Below, in pieces: positions 12,051 to 23,200 of a stretch of DNA of 64,000 bases. Position numbers and translations under genes: made by a program. This DNA is from Pontederia crassipes. Lineage: Eukaryota > Streptophyta > Magnoliopsida > Commelinales > Pontederiaceae. The notes under the pieces were generated by a model. That model saw nothing but the letters and a program-made list of their open reading frames with translations. It had not been told where the DNA came from and did not search any database. The stretch is from positions 10,811,501 to 10,875,500 of the forward strand of contig JAUKPH010000017.1 of assembly GCA_030549335.1 (NCBI GenBank), in the 5' to 3' direction. Each line of letters begins with the position of its first letter. The first letter of the stretch is position 1.

Positions 12051-14204
12051 CATACGATTCGGAATGACACAGATTAATAGCAGTGAATTTGAATCTTTAT
12101 TCGACCGATCCGTCGTAGTGAAAATAAAAAAAGGCTTAATATCATTTACTGGCTTCTGATTTTCTAAATAACCTGTAAACATGTTGCTCTAAAAGGATGA
12201 ATGAAAACTGAGGTTAGTCACATTCCTAAATCTTTATTTCTGAGAAATTTTGTAAAAGTTTGAAAATAGTAAAATGGTACTCTAAAAGTTCTTTTTAAGG
12301 TTTTTTACTCTTATCTATTTTTTTAAAAAAAAACTTTATTATTGTTCCATCTATTAACAAATGATTTAATCCATGGCCAACTTTTTTCGCATAAATCCTA
12401 ATATACCGGTAAAGTAAAAAAAACTATACATCCTAAAATCTTATATGAAAAAATGGATCCCAAAAATCCAAAGTTTTGAATCTCAGTTGAAAATTATGTT
12501 CTTTTTAAAACAAACAAAATCCCCCGTAAAATTAAGACCCTAAACAAAAAAAATTATGTCCAAAGATCATTTTTTTTAAAAAAATTATGATAGCCAAAAT
12601 AGTGTTTTCATTTTAAATAATAAATTATGATTTTATTCTTTTTCTTACACTTTCAAATTATTATTTTTAGTTTAATTTTTAAACTTTTAAATATGCAATA
12701 TGATTAATTCAATTTTCATAATTTTTTAAACATAGTAATGTTAAAGTAGGATCGCGACGAAATAACAAAGGTTTATGCTTTTCTTCTAGAATACACCTTT
12801 CCAGAAGAGAGAATTCGATCACGACTTCCCCCTTGAAAAAATTAATTATTGGTTAATAAATAATAATTTCGATGGCGCATCTTTAAATCTTTAAGAATAT
12901 CAGGAAGAATTAGCATTAATGCTGTTGATTCTTCATCGCCATGTTATTTTAAACACAAAGCCATATATTTAAAATGCAACTTGTTAAGGTTAGAAACTCA
13001 CAATTTAAAAAAGAAGATATAAATATAAATGTATAATAATGATCTTACATGAAAAAGAGGGACTATTTATCCTTAATTTTTAATAAGAACAAAAAAAACT
13101 TTTAATATGTGCACTTTTTTTATACATAGGGAGGTCCATAAATCTAATATAAGAAAATTAAAAACTGAAAATAAAGGAGTATGCATGTTCCTTGAGATTT
13201 ATGACTTCTCAATCTTCCAGTGATAATGTACACACCCTTATTCTCTTGACATGTGCACTTTAATTAATATTGTAAAATAGAAAGTGAAATAATTGAATAA
13301 AAAATCATTTTATTAAGAGACAATACAAGTCAACCAATCAAGTTTTAACAAGGATATGACCTTTATAACAAAAGAAAATCCATTGGCATTGCTTTGTTTG
13401 TGATGTTTAATTAATTTTTAGTGACGTGGGATGTCAGTTGTTTGGAAAATGATAGTAGTGGGGCCACTTTAAAAAACAAAATTAATTGATCGTCATTATT
13501 ATTTAAGCAACCAATGAGAAAAGAGAAATAACATTTTCCTTTTAGAAGAGGTGCGATGATGTAGCCCATAGATTAAAGAAATTTTCATTATTGTTTAGCA
13601 TTTTTTTTTGTTTAGTCTTACGAAAGATGAATTTTGTTTTATGAAAATAGAAATTGTTTTATCCATGAAAAAAGTTACTATTTTGTATTTTTTTCATTTA
13701 GTGACGTTTTTTTAAAAGGAATATTATAATTGGTTTACTTTTCGGATGTGCATATAGTTATTTTTTTAAGTATGTCATCAGTTAGTTGGATCTTTCAAAT
13801 ATTATATTAATCAAGTATGGTTGATATAACTCAAAGATTTTGTCTTATAATCGTTAAGTGTTAGTAACTTCAAATTTAACTAATAAAATCATCATTTTAA
13901 TCAAAATTTATTTATATCGTTTCTGTTTGAACATTTAATCATTCATATTTTGATAATATTCATGTGGCTTTGGTGAAAATTGTAGGCCAGATAATTTTTT
14001 AAATTTAAAATTTCATTCGAAATTCAAATATATGTAGGAAAATTTACATAAAAGCAATAAATTTGCAAGCGTATTAATCTAATGATTAGTTCCCTAAATT
14101 TAAATTTCTTATTGTTTGGATTTTTCTAAACGAGTAACAAATAAGAGAGATTAAAATTAATTTTTCAAAAAAATAAATTTATCATTTAATTCTTTGATAA
14201 CTTT
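12051..14204. other. AT-rich intergenic sequence
   Basis: No gene or recognised repeat. Sequence just after the ycf2 match may still be plastid-derived, but I could not assign it. Very AT-rich with many homopolymer runs. Confidence 0.45.
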
Positions 14205-15166
14205 ATATCCGACCTACCAATACGGAGGTAGAGACTCGAGATAGAGAGAGAGAGAATTCAAAAAATATTGTCACTTTCTCTCTCATTCCTTGCCGTCTTC
14301 CCCTTCGCAATATTTGAAGCGGGGGGCGGCGTACGGACGCGGTGATTACTCTCTTTCCTCCGGCCAAACGTCGCCGACTTCCACAAAAGGGCGCTCCTTT
14401 CCGTTTCAGGTGAATCCTGCGAACTCTTTGACTCCCGATCGCTTCCTCTCTCCCGTTTTCTCTTGAGCTCTTCGATTTCCGGGGCCGAATGGTTGATTTA
14501 CCGATTCTGGGCTTCTTATTTTCCGGTATTCTTCTGTCCAGTTGCTCTGTATCTATGAAATATGACAAGGTCTTATCCAGGAAGAGAAAAACGGATTCAG
14601 ATTTTTATTTATTGGGGTTTCTTTCGGGGCTTAGAATGCAGCGTATCAGATTTTAATGTACCTATACCTTTTCTCCTTTTATTTTCAGTGTAGTATTCAT
14701 CTTTTTTTTCTTCTTTTTTCTTTTTTGAATGAATTTTTCTTTTTCTCTTGTCCTTCCTTGATTTAAAGAGAACATAGTTTGATGCCATTATGCTGTGCAG
14801 CCTGATGTATACTCAAAGATATATGAATAGCGAACTCTTCTTTTCTATACTATAATCACTGAAGCTCCCTTATTTCTTATTCCTATAACTTATGATCAGC
14901 TAGTTGTTTAATATATGATTTAAGTTTGTCGGGTGCATGCCTATTTTTCTTTATCCAAAATGATATTTTTGTTGACACTTTGATGCCCCAAATTCCCAAT
15001 TATGAGCTCAGATAAATTAATTATTCTCGGACGGGCCTCTAGGGTTGTTTTGAAGTTTTCGTTTTTCATTAAAGAATGATCTATTCACTTTCATAATTCA
15101 TATTGACATTTATTTTTACTTGAAGGTTGATTTTAGTGAACGTTTTGACCTGATCTAATAACAAAA
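14205..15166 (+). promoter_or_regulatory. 5' UTR and leader intron region of the HVA22-like gene
   Basis: Composition changes from AT-rich intergenic DNA to a CT-rich and GC-richer block (about 14260-14480) typical of a plant 5' UTR. A CAG/GTGAAT donor-like site lies at about 14408-14414, suggesting a leader intron reaching towards the start codon at 15167. The exact transcript start cannot be read from sequence. Confidence 0.35.
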
Positions 15167-17315
15167 ATGATCGGTTCATTTCTTAGCAGAGCATTAATGT
15201 AAGCATTCTGAATATATTACTATTTGTCAATTATACTGATTACATATGGAGATTGTCTAATTTGGGACTTACAGACTGGTGCTTGGATATGCTTATCCAG
15301 CTTATGAGTGCTATAAGACTGTGGAACTGAACAAGCCGGATATTGTGCAGCTACGCTTTTGGTGTCAATATTGGTAGGTTCTGTCCTAATGATTAAGGCT
15401 GGAAAAAGTTTTATTCGTGCCCTATAATGTAATGTCTATAGAAAACTTAGTGCTGTATGTTTCTTTTTTTTTTGCAGGATTTTAGTTGCATTATTGACTG
15501 TATTTGAGAGGGTTGGGGATGCTTTGGTTTCATGGTATGATTTTCACTTCTAGCTTGTGTGAAGGAAAGTCTAAATTGGTTGATATCCTGTTCCCATGTC
15601 ATTTTAAGTATTTTGTTTCATTTGCCTCGTGAAGGTTGCCAATGTATGGTGAAGCGAAGCTGGCATTCTATGTGTACCTGTGGTCTCCTAAAACAAGGGT
15701 ATGCCACTTCTTCCTGCAATATACAATGCACGTTCCCTTTGTTTGCAGGTTTTCTGATTCATCTGAATGATTTGGATGTGCTCTTTAATGTAGTGACTGA
15801 TCTATGTTGCTTTCGTTTTCCAGGGAACAACATATGTCTATGAAACATTTTTCAGGCCATATATCGCAAAGCATGAGACAGAAATTGATCGTAACTTGCT
15901 TGTAATGAGAACACGAGCTGGGGATATGATGGTGTTAGGTTGGCAGAAGGCTGCGAGCTATTGCCAGACGAGATTCTTTGACATTCTGCAATATGTTGCT
16001 TCTCAGTCACAGGCTACTGTGCATCCTGTTCAGGTACTGATTTACAAATAGGTTCGAGTTGCCTACTTATTATCCTACCTTGTGTTCCTGCTAGAAAAAG
16101 CTCTACATCTTTTCTTAGTCATTATGATGTTTCTGCCTACTTTTGGCACGCATGTCTGAGTAGAAAGTGTCATATCTTTTGCCTGAAAAGGCATTGGCAT
16201 TCAGATACTACATTAGATGAATGATGACGTCTTGGTTTTACTGTATTGTCTTTTTTGTCCTAGATCAGGCTAAAGATTCTTTTTGTGATAGTAATAAAAA
16301 CAACCATACTGAAGATAAATTCTTTACATTATGATTTCAACATATTGCGGACTCAAATTCCTTTGAACCTTCAAATATCTCAATGATGATTAGAAACTGT
16401 AAGAAAGAGGCAGGAACAAGAAAATAAAACACAAGATACGAAGACAAGGTGAACTTTTTCAATTGCATACAATTGTCCGCATTGATTTGATTTTACATCT
16501 GCCACTAGCAAACTTGAATTCAATGGCCTAAATCTGAATTTATCACCATTGTATTTCTAAATGCTAATTTCGAAGGTAACCTAAAGGTTTAGTTGATCAA
16601 TTCGTGATTATACTGGTTGCCCTCTCAGAAAAAAAAGGAAAAATCTGATTGCTGGTCATTATAACTGCAAAGTCATGTAGCATACAGATTGCTTCTCTTT
16701 ATGTACAACTCAATATTTTGCATATTCTTCATTCTCAACAGTTATTTTGCATATTGCTTGCATGTAAGACTTCTTTTTGGTCAACAGCAGCATCAGCCAC
16801 AGCAACCACATCAAGCTGAAAGGCATAAGGCACCTCCTCCAGCAACTGCTCCTGAACCTGCATCTCTGCAGGCACAACAGCTTGTGCCTTTCACAGTGCC
16901 AGCTGCTGCTCATCGTGAAACTCATCAGTCGCAGAAACAAATGGATGCTGCAGTGCCCGGTGCCCCTAAACCTTCAGCATCTCAGCATCCTCAGCAAGCA
17001 GCCAGAGTGCTGCCTAATCTCACGAAAAGCCAACTGCAAGAACAATCTTCAGTTTCGGCTTCGTTATCCCCGCCGACCTCTACAGCGAATTCACAGTCAT
17101 CAAATTCAAATTCTGGCAGTTCAGGGCATCACCAATCCCCTAGAATTGTTGAGGATGTACAGGTGGACAAAGCCACTTGTGCAGATACCAATGAGTCAAA
17201 TGCAAAACCAAAGGAACCTGTCATTGAACCTGTCATTAACGAGGCAATCCGTGTAACGCATGCCAGGTTGCGCAGACGAGCTGATATTTCTCATGGTGCT
17301 CCTCCTGCTAGGTAG
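15167..17315 (+). CDS. HVA22-like (TB2/DP1 family) ER-shaping protein
   Basis: Exons are 15167-15198, 15275-15373, 15478-15534, 15635-15698, 15824-16033 and 16788-17315, which give 329 aa. The first exon codes only MIGSFLSRAL before the intron, as in plant HVA22 genes. Residues 11-90 form the TB2/DP1/HVA22 domain, with LGYAYPAYECYKTVE, the QYWILVALLTVFERVGD hydrophobic hairpin and WLPMYGEAKLAFYVYLWSP. HVA22/REEP proteins insert as hairpins in the ER membrane and shape tubules or act in ER turnover; the founding member is ABA- and stress-induced. The last exon codes a long Q/P/A- then S-rich, probably disordered tail, as in the longer HVA22 i/j/k-type members. Convergent with the minus-strand gene at 18021-18572. 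Confidence 0.88.
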
Positions 17316-17499
17316 GAAATGGTTCTGTTTAGATTTCCTTGTCATCTTTGTTAGATATTGCTCTGAGCATGAGCTGGAGACTCAAGCATCCTCCATTGTA
17401 TTAATATTTGTACAAGATGGATGGAACTGCATCACATCTTGAAGGTTAATTGTAACTTGTTGACTTACAGTAACTAAAAAATGTCGTCTCCTGATATTA

Positions 17500-17775
17500 C
17501 TTGCGGTGCTCCCTCTAATAGGTAGGAAATGATTATTGGTTTAAGGCTCCGTTAGGGATGGCTTTAGTAAACAACACTTCTATTGCTTTGGATCAAACTT
17601 GTTGTTTCTTCTTTCTGGGAAAGCTAAAAAATTGGTCAATTTTTGCTGTGGCTCACAGCAAATTGCGTGAAAAACCTTCTTATTTGGGCATTTAAGTGCA
17701 GCTTAAACTTCCTTGCCAAGTAATCTTTGTTAGTTTATTGCTATGAGCATTAGCTGGAGACTTGAAGTGTTATTA
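17500..17775. repeat. Diverged second copy of the HVA22 3' end
   Basis: The block at 17503-17530 (GGTGCTCC...TAGGTAGGAAATG) repeats the end of the coding exon at 17297-17323. The block at 17725-17768 (TTTGTTAG..TATTGCT..GAGCAT.AGCTGGAGACT) repeats 17350-17382. The order and orientation are the same, with a longer spacer in the second copy. This looks like an old local duplication of the terminal exon and 3' UTR with about 100-200 bp inserted. Confidence 0.55.
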
Positions 17776-18020
17776 TGTCAGTTGTGTATGTCTGTGTAAA
17801 TCATGTCTAGAGCTTCTACCGATTAGTATCAGGTCACAAACACTAAAGTTTACGTATTCAACAGCAAGTGTTGGTAGTTCGATCTTGTCGCAGGTAAATG
17901 ATAATTCAAAATTAACTAATGTTGATGAAGATAGACAAAATTATCAAACTTCATAAAATGAGTGCAAGCCTTCAGCTATAACAGTACCACGCATGCTTGT
18001 TTAGCTCTTCTTATTTGTGC

Positions 18021-18572
18021 TTATGAGCCCTTGAACACCGACGTCGGGGACAAAGGAGGCGTGTCGAGCTGATAAAGCCCAATGGAAGGACCGACGAACC
18101 GGAACAGGATCCATCCACCGATGACGATGAAGATGGATGCGTAGGCGAACTTGTTCAGCCAGAAGAGGAGCCCCTTCTCCCCCACGTACAGCTCCATGGC
18201 CTTCTCCCCCAGCGTCATGTCCTCCCACTTCTTCGGCGGCGGCGGCGGCGGCCTCGCGCTGGCCTGCTCCAGCTGCTCCTGCTGCTGCTGCTTTGCCTGG
18301 TTCCTGGACCGAGCCCTGTACTTTATCTTCAGCCTGGTTGGTGGCGGCGGTGGGGCGCTCCTCGGCGTGGCCGTGGAGACGGTTGGGTCCTCCCTGTTAT
18401 CGCTGTTGTTGATGTCGTCCCCGGCGGCCCCTCCATTGTTGATGGCTTGCAGAGGTTGAAGTCCCCGGACAGGGGGGATGCAGAGGGAAGGTGGCGGTCT
18501 TCGTCTTGCGAGGTGGGAGGAGGAGAAGGAGGAGGAGAAGGAGGAGGAGGAGGGCAGCACTTTGGCGTCCAT
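18021..18572 (-). CDS. Probable chloroplast-targeted single-TM protein, unknown family
   Basis: Single exon, 183 aa. Residues 1-30 are rich in Ser, Arg and Pro with almost no acidic residues, like a chloroplast transit peptide. Residues 45-115 are low-complexity, with a proline run at 74-78, a basic RLKIKYRARSRNQAK patch, a Gln run and a second proline run. The conserved-looking part starts at KKWEDMTLGEKAMELYVGEK (114-133). It is followed by one hydrophobic helix (about 143-160) and a short tail ending in PLSPTSVFKGS. The organisation suggests a thylakoid or envelope membrane protein. I do not recognise a named domain. The start is the only ATG that keeps the transit peptide. Head-to-head with the SNARE gene and tail-to-tail with the HVA22 gene. 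Confidence 0.75.
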   Translation of the reverse strand: MDAKVLPSSSSFSSSFSSSHLARRRPPPSLCIPPVRGLQPLQAINNGGAAGDDINNSDNREDPTVSTATPRSAPPPPPTRLKIKYRARSRNQAKQQQQEQLEQASARPPPPPPKKWEDMTLGEKAMELYVGEKGLLFWLNKFAYASIFIVIGGWILFRFVGPSIGLYQLDTPPLSPTSVFKGS

Positions 18573-20244
18573 AGTCGTCTGATGCAGTGTCGTGCTTCTA
18601 TTTGGTAAGATGTGGCGCTGGTTGCTTCGGTTCAGCGTTTCTTATCCTCCATGTCCATGGCCATATTTCTTGCTCAATATTTTATTTTATTCAATATCTG
18701 CGTTTGGATGGGGTGATCATATCAATTTTTTTACTCTCAAATTGCACAGAATTCTAATTTTATTTTTTACTCGAAATTAATTTAATTCTACATATTATAA
18801 TAAAATTTAAATTTTTAAAACTTACTGTAAAATTTTAATTGGAGTGAAATTTTTGTCGTTAAATTTTCTATGAATTGGGTTTAGAAATAGTTTATGTGAT
18901 TTAGGGTGAATATGGTGAATCTTGAGTATTCTATCCCGCTTATTCTTGTATAGTAAAAAAAAAAAAAACAGTTGCCTGTCAGGGTTATATATTTGTGGAG
19001 AGTTATTTATTTTATTTTATTTTATTTATATCAGACTAATTTCTTCTATAATTGAAAAAAATGATGCGACTTTGAGTTACATTCCGGTCTGGTCAATTGG
19101 ATTTTGTTCGAATCTTTGGACTATTGAAGTGCATTATGGGTAAGTGCCTCATTATTTGGTTTCATTTTTTAATCAGTTATAATTTGGGATTTTTAAGACA
19201 TAATTATCTATTGGAAAATAAACAAAAATATAATCATGACGGCAAGAAGATTTTGAATTTATCACAAAATTTGGAAAAAAAATCTACTTTATTTAATAAC
19301 ACATTTTACGGAATATATCAAAGCCAAAAGGAAATGTTATGAAATTCGATTGGAAAAAAATTATTATTCATTGGAAAAGTAGTTAACCATCACATGATGC
19401 ATTAATGCGGCTGTATAGTTTTCATGTCTGTATAAGAAAATCAGCGGTCCTAAAAAATATTTTAATGTGATTATTTTTGTTTACTTATCTACAATATAAT
19501 ACTAATGACCGTTGAAGGTGAAAAAAAAATTGAGGATTTAAATATAAGAATAAAATATAAAACTACTGAAAAAGTACATAAAATTTAAATTAGGTTGGTG
19601 TTGTTAATATTTTGAGCCAATTGGGTCTTGGAAAAAGGCCCAGATTGTTTAAAAAAGTCATTTCTAAGTCAAATGCTCAGCTAAAAAAATCTCCCGCATA
19701 TACTCAACATATAATATATATATATATATATATTTAAAAAACAATAAAAAATAAAGGAAAATAAGCTCCAGATTCTGAAAAATAAAAAAAATAAAAGAAA
19801 AAAGAAAAAGAAAAATAAGCTGTTAGAAAACCTTCCGAGACCGTTCTCGCCTCCTGCCCCTCCATTCGGCTTCGTGCGCCAATCGACGAGGACGAGATCT
19901 CGACGCCAATCCCCGCGCCGTGGCCATCCTGCCGAAACTATCGTTCTCCGGCAGCCGCGATCCCTGAGGCCGCATTGGCTATCGCCGGCGCCGGCGATCC
20001 TCCGATCTCCGGCGGCCGTTCTGAGGATCTGGATCGGGAGAAAGGCGGGACTTTTGGGTCCATCTGGATGCCTCCCCGAGCTTAAAGTTCGCTCTGTTGT
20101 GTGATTCAGGTGAATGCTGTGGGCGCCCAGCTCGAGAACTGACGAACGATAAAAGGATTCGGGTAGCTCTTTCTTTGGGCCCGGCGGACGTTGTGTTTCG
20201 ATTTGGGGAGCTTGTCGCGTCGGAAAGGTGCCGAATTTGGAGGC
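18573..20244. promoter_or_regulatory. Divergent intergenic region and SNARE 5' UTR
   Basis: This is the shared upstream region of the minus-strand gene (18572) and the SNARE gene (20245). It is AT-rich, with a (TA)n tract at about 19709-19733, then turns GC-rich at 19840-20110, which fits the 5' UTR of the SNARE gene. A CAG/GTGAAT donor-like site at about 20109 may open a leader intron. No other gene is seen. Confidence 0.4.
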
Positions 20245-23200
20245 ATGGATTTGTTTTCTATCAATGAAGAGTTGGGAGAGATTGAGGGACAGATCAACGA
20301 CATATTTCGGGCTTTAGCGTAAGGAATTTGGAAATCTTTCTTCCACCGGTTTGATGATTTTTTTTGTCCCTTAAAGAAACATTTAATTTCGTAATTGAAG
20401 TGAAAAATTGATTTGACTGTAAAAGAAGGAAGCTTCTGATTTAGAAAAGTTTGACGTTTTGCGTAACTGATAGTATTTTGTTGAATTTCACTCATGACGA
20501 ATAAATAATATTTTTGTGTTTCTAACAGCAATGGATTCCAGAAATTAGAAAAGATCAAAGATGCAAATAGACGAAGCAGGCAGTTGGAGGAACTTACGGA
20601 CAAAATGCGGGAATGCAAAAGGTACATTCTTAAAAAGCTTTTCACCAATGCTATCTTCAAATGAATGTATTAGATTCAAAGAAACTCTCAATGAGGTAAA
20701 ATACTTCAACGTGCTTGATAAAGAAAGATGAAGCAAGATTCTTTTTTGCATTGTCAGTTCTGAAGCCATAAGGAAACTATAATAATGACCCCAAAAAATT
20801 TTAATTTGATGTAATTGTTTTTTCCCATTTGATGTGCATCACACTCATGTGAATATAACCATTTAGGAGGCAACTTATGCGAATTACTGTAAAAGGGAAT
20901 TTCTAGTCATTCTAGTCCAAAATATCAAAAGATGAGCTACAGCAACTATCTTTGGACCATAATTACTAGTAATATTTTTTTAAGGAGAATTACTAGTAAT
21001 ATTGCCACTTGCAACATAAAATATGCATCATGCTTTCCTTTTGGCCCAACAAATTAATATGAAGTCCCAATTTCTTGAAAAGATCCTGCAAATGAGGTCC
21101 CGAATCCATTTCTTTAGATTATGACAAATTTCCACTAGACGTGCTGAAACTTGCCATTATTATTTTTTTTTGAAAGGGAGACTTGCCATTATTTAATGTC
21201 TATTAATCAACTACTTACCTTATTGGAACTTATATCTTCTATCTCCTACTAGGCTTATCAAAGAGTTCGAGAGAGTGACGAAGGCAGAGGAGACCGGAAA
21301 TACTCATGATACGAACAAAATATTGAATGAGAGAAAGCAGTCAATGGTTCATTTTGCCGCTATATTCCAAATCTCTATGTTACTGTATGGACATCTTTAT
21401 AATGTATTTTTTGTTTATATAACTTTACTCTTTTTCTTCTTTTGCAGATTAAAGAACTGAACTCATATGTTGCTCTCAAGAAGCAGTGAGTTTTCATCTC
21501 GTAACACAAATTCTTACAGCTAATGCTGATTGCAATTATGTAAATCTGGCACACTTTCAATAATATGAAAATTATTTGTATTGAAAAACATATATTGAGT
21601 CATCTGAGAATGAAGTTTCAAATGAGGTCAAAGCTAACATCTCTCCCCTTAAAGTAAATAATGCATATTTCATTTTGTCATTAATTGAAAAGGTTAGGCT
21701 TCTAGTTTAGAAGCAATATGTCTTTCCTGTATCAGAATTGAAACTATTCTCTTTCCTTACTGCAAATGATTTTCTGTTCATATCTTCTGTTTTTTTTTTT
21801 GTGAGGATCATATCTTCTTTTTCTTTTTGCAAGAATGATTTTTTTTTCATTCTCCACCAACACCACTTCTGTTTTGTGGTTTTCAACTCTAGGCATGCAA
21901 GTGAAAATAAAAGAATTGATCTCTTTGACGGTCCTGGTGGTGGAGATGTTTTTGCTGAAGAAAATGTTACCATGGCATCATGTAAGTTAATTTTTATGTT
22001 AGTAAAGACCAAGCAATTCATCCTGATCAATTCTCCTTAGCACACAATTGAATATGCACATTTCAAATGAAGATTTGTTACTTTTATATCAAAATTGTTG
22101 TTATCAAGTTTTTATTGCTTAAAAAGTGTGAAACATTTTTATTATCATTTCTACTTGGATGTGCCATCATTAATCACCAGCAAATTCAGCTCCCAATCAC
22201 ATGCAGTCTGTGAATATCTCTTTCCTCAGGAAAATAAGTGAAATCTTCTAATGTTGGCAGCATCCTTATTGACAACAGCAAGCATTTTATCAGTGATTTA
22301 ACAATGTCTGTGAAATACCTTAGTTCATCAGGGTGCCTATGGAATTCAAAGATAACTGTAATGATCAATTGTATTTTCAATCCCAAACCAGTTAGACCGT
22401 CCAAACCTGTCCAACCTGTTGTCTACTAATACCAACCCCAAGCCAATCTTATCGACAACAGGAAGTATTGTATCAGTGATTTAGAAATGTATGTGAAATA
22501 CCTTAGTCCATCAGAGTGCCTATGGAATTCAAAGATAACTGTAATGATCATATGTAAATGTGTGTTTTCATTCTTTGTCCGAGCGACACGTGCTGGCTGG
22601 TACACTGGCAAGACCGGAAGCAGGATGTTTCTCATTCATACAACCGCACATAGGATCTTAAAACATCTGTTGTTCATGAAAGCAAGTATCGAGAACCAAA
22701 ACTAAACCATGCAATGTCATTGTTTTTTTTTTTCGAGGGACCATGCAATGCCATTACTCTACAACATTTGTCCATTGGATAGTTGTTACTTTTCTAAGGC
22801 TATCCTGACAGGAAGACCAGCAAGTTATCAAGTATGATAACATTGCCTGACAATAATAGCCACTGTGTCACTTTGTTTTTAACCTTAGCCATCAATAACA
22901 TAAGCAGATTTTTGCATGCACCTAATGTAGCTTTTGCATTACTGATTTTGGTAAAAGTATTGATTGGCACTGGTTACATTTAACATTTCCTGTTGAACAG
23001 CATACTTGCAATAGAAGATTCAATAAAATTAATAATGTCATCAACCACAATGAAAGTTATCATCACCTTTATGATATTGCTGCATTGTGTATAGTTTCTG
23101 ATTAGTTGATAACCTTTCAATATATGCAAATCATAATGTCAGTCAAACACATTGAGAAAGCTTTCCCTTCTTTATATTGTCAATATTGACTCTTTTTTGT

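Noticed and set aside
16777-17256. 159-codon ORF overlapping the HVA22 last exon in another frame
   Set aside because: The exon frame joins correctly to the upstream TB2/DP1 exons; the alternative has no splice continuity.
18137-18459. Plus-strand ORFs opposite the chloroplast-type gene
   Set aside because: Low-complexity Ala/Pro/Gly products caused by the GC-rich antisense coding sequence; the minus strand carries transit peptide, TM and conserved block.
20106-20769. Minus-strand ORFs over SNARE exon 1-2
   Set aside because: Antisense to recognised SNARE coding exons.
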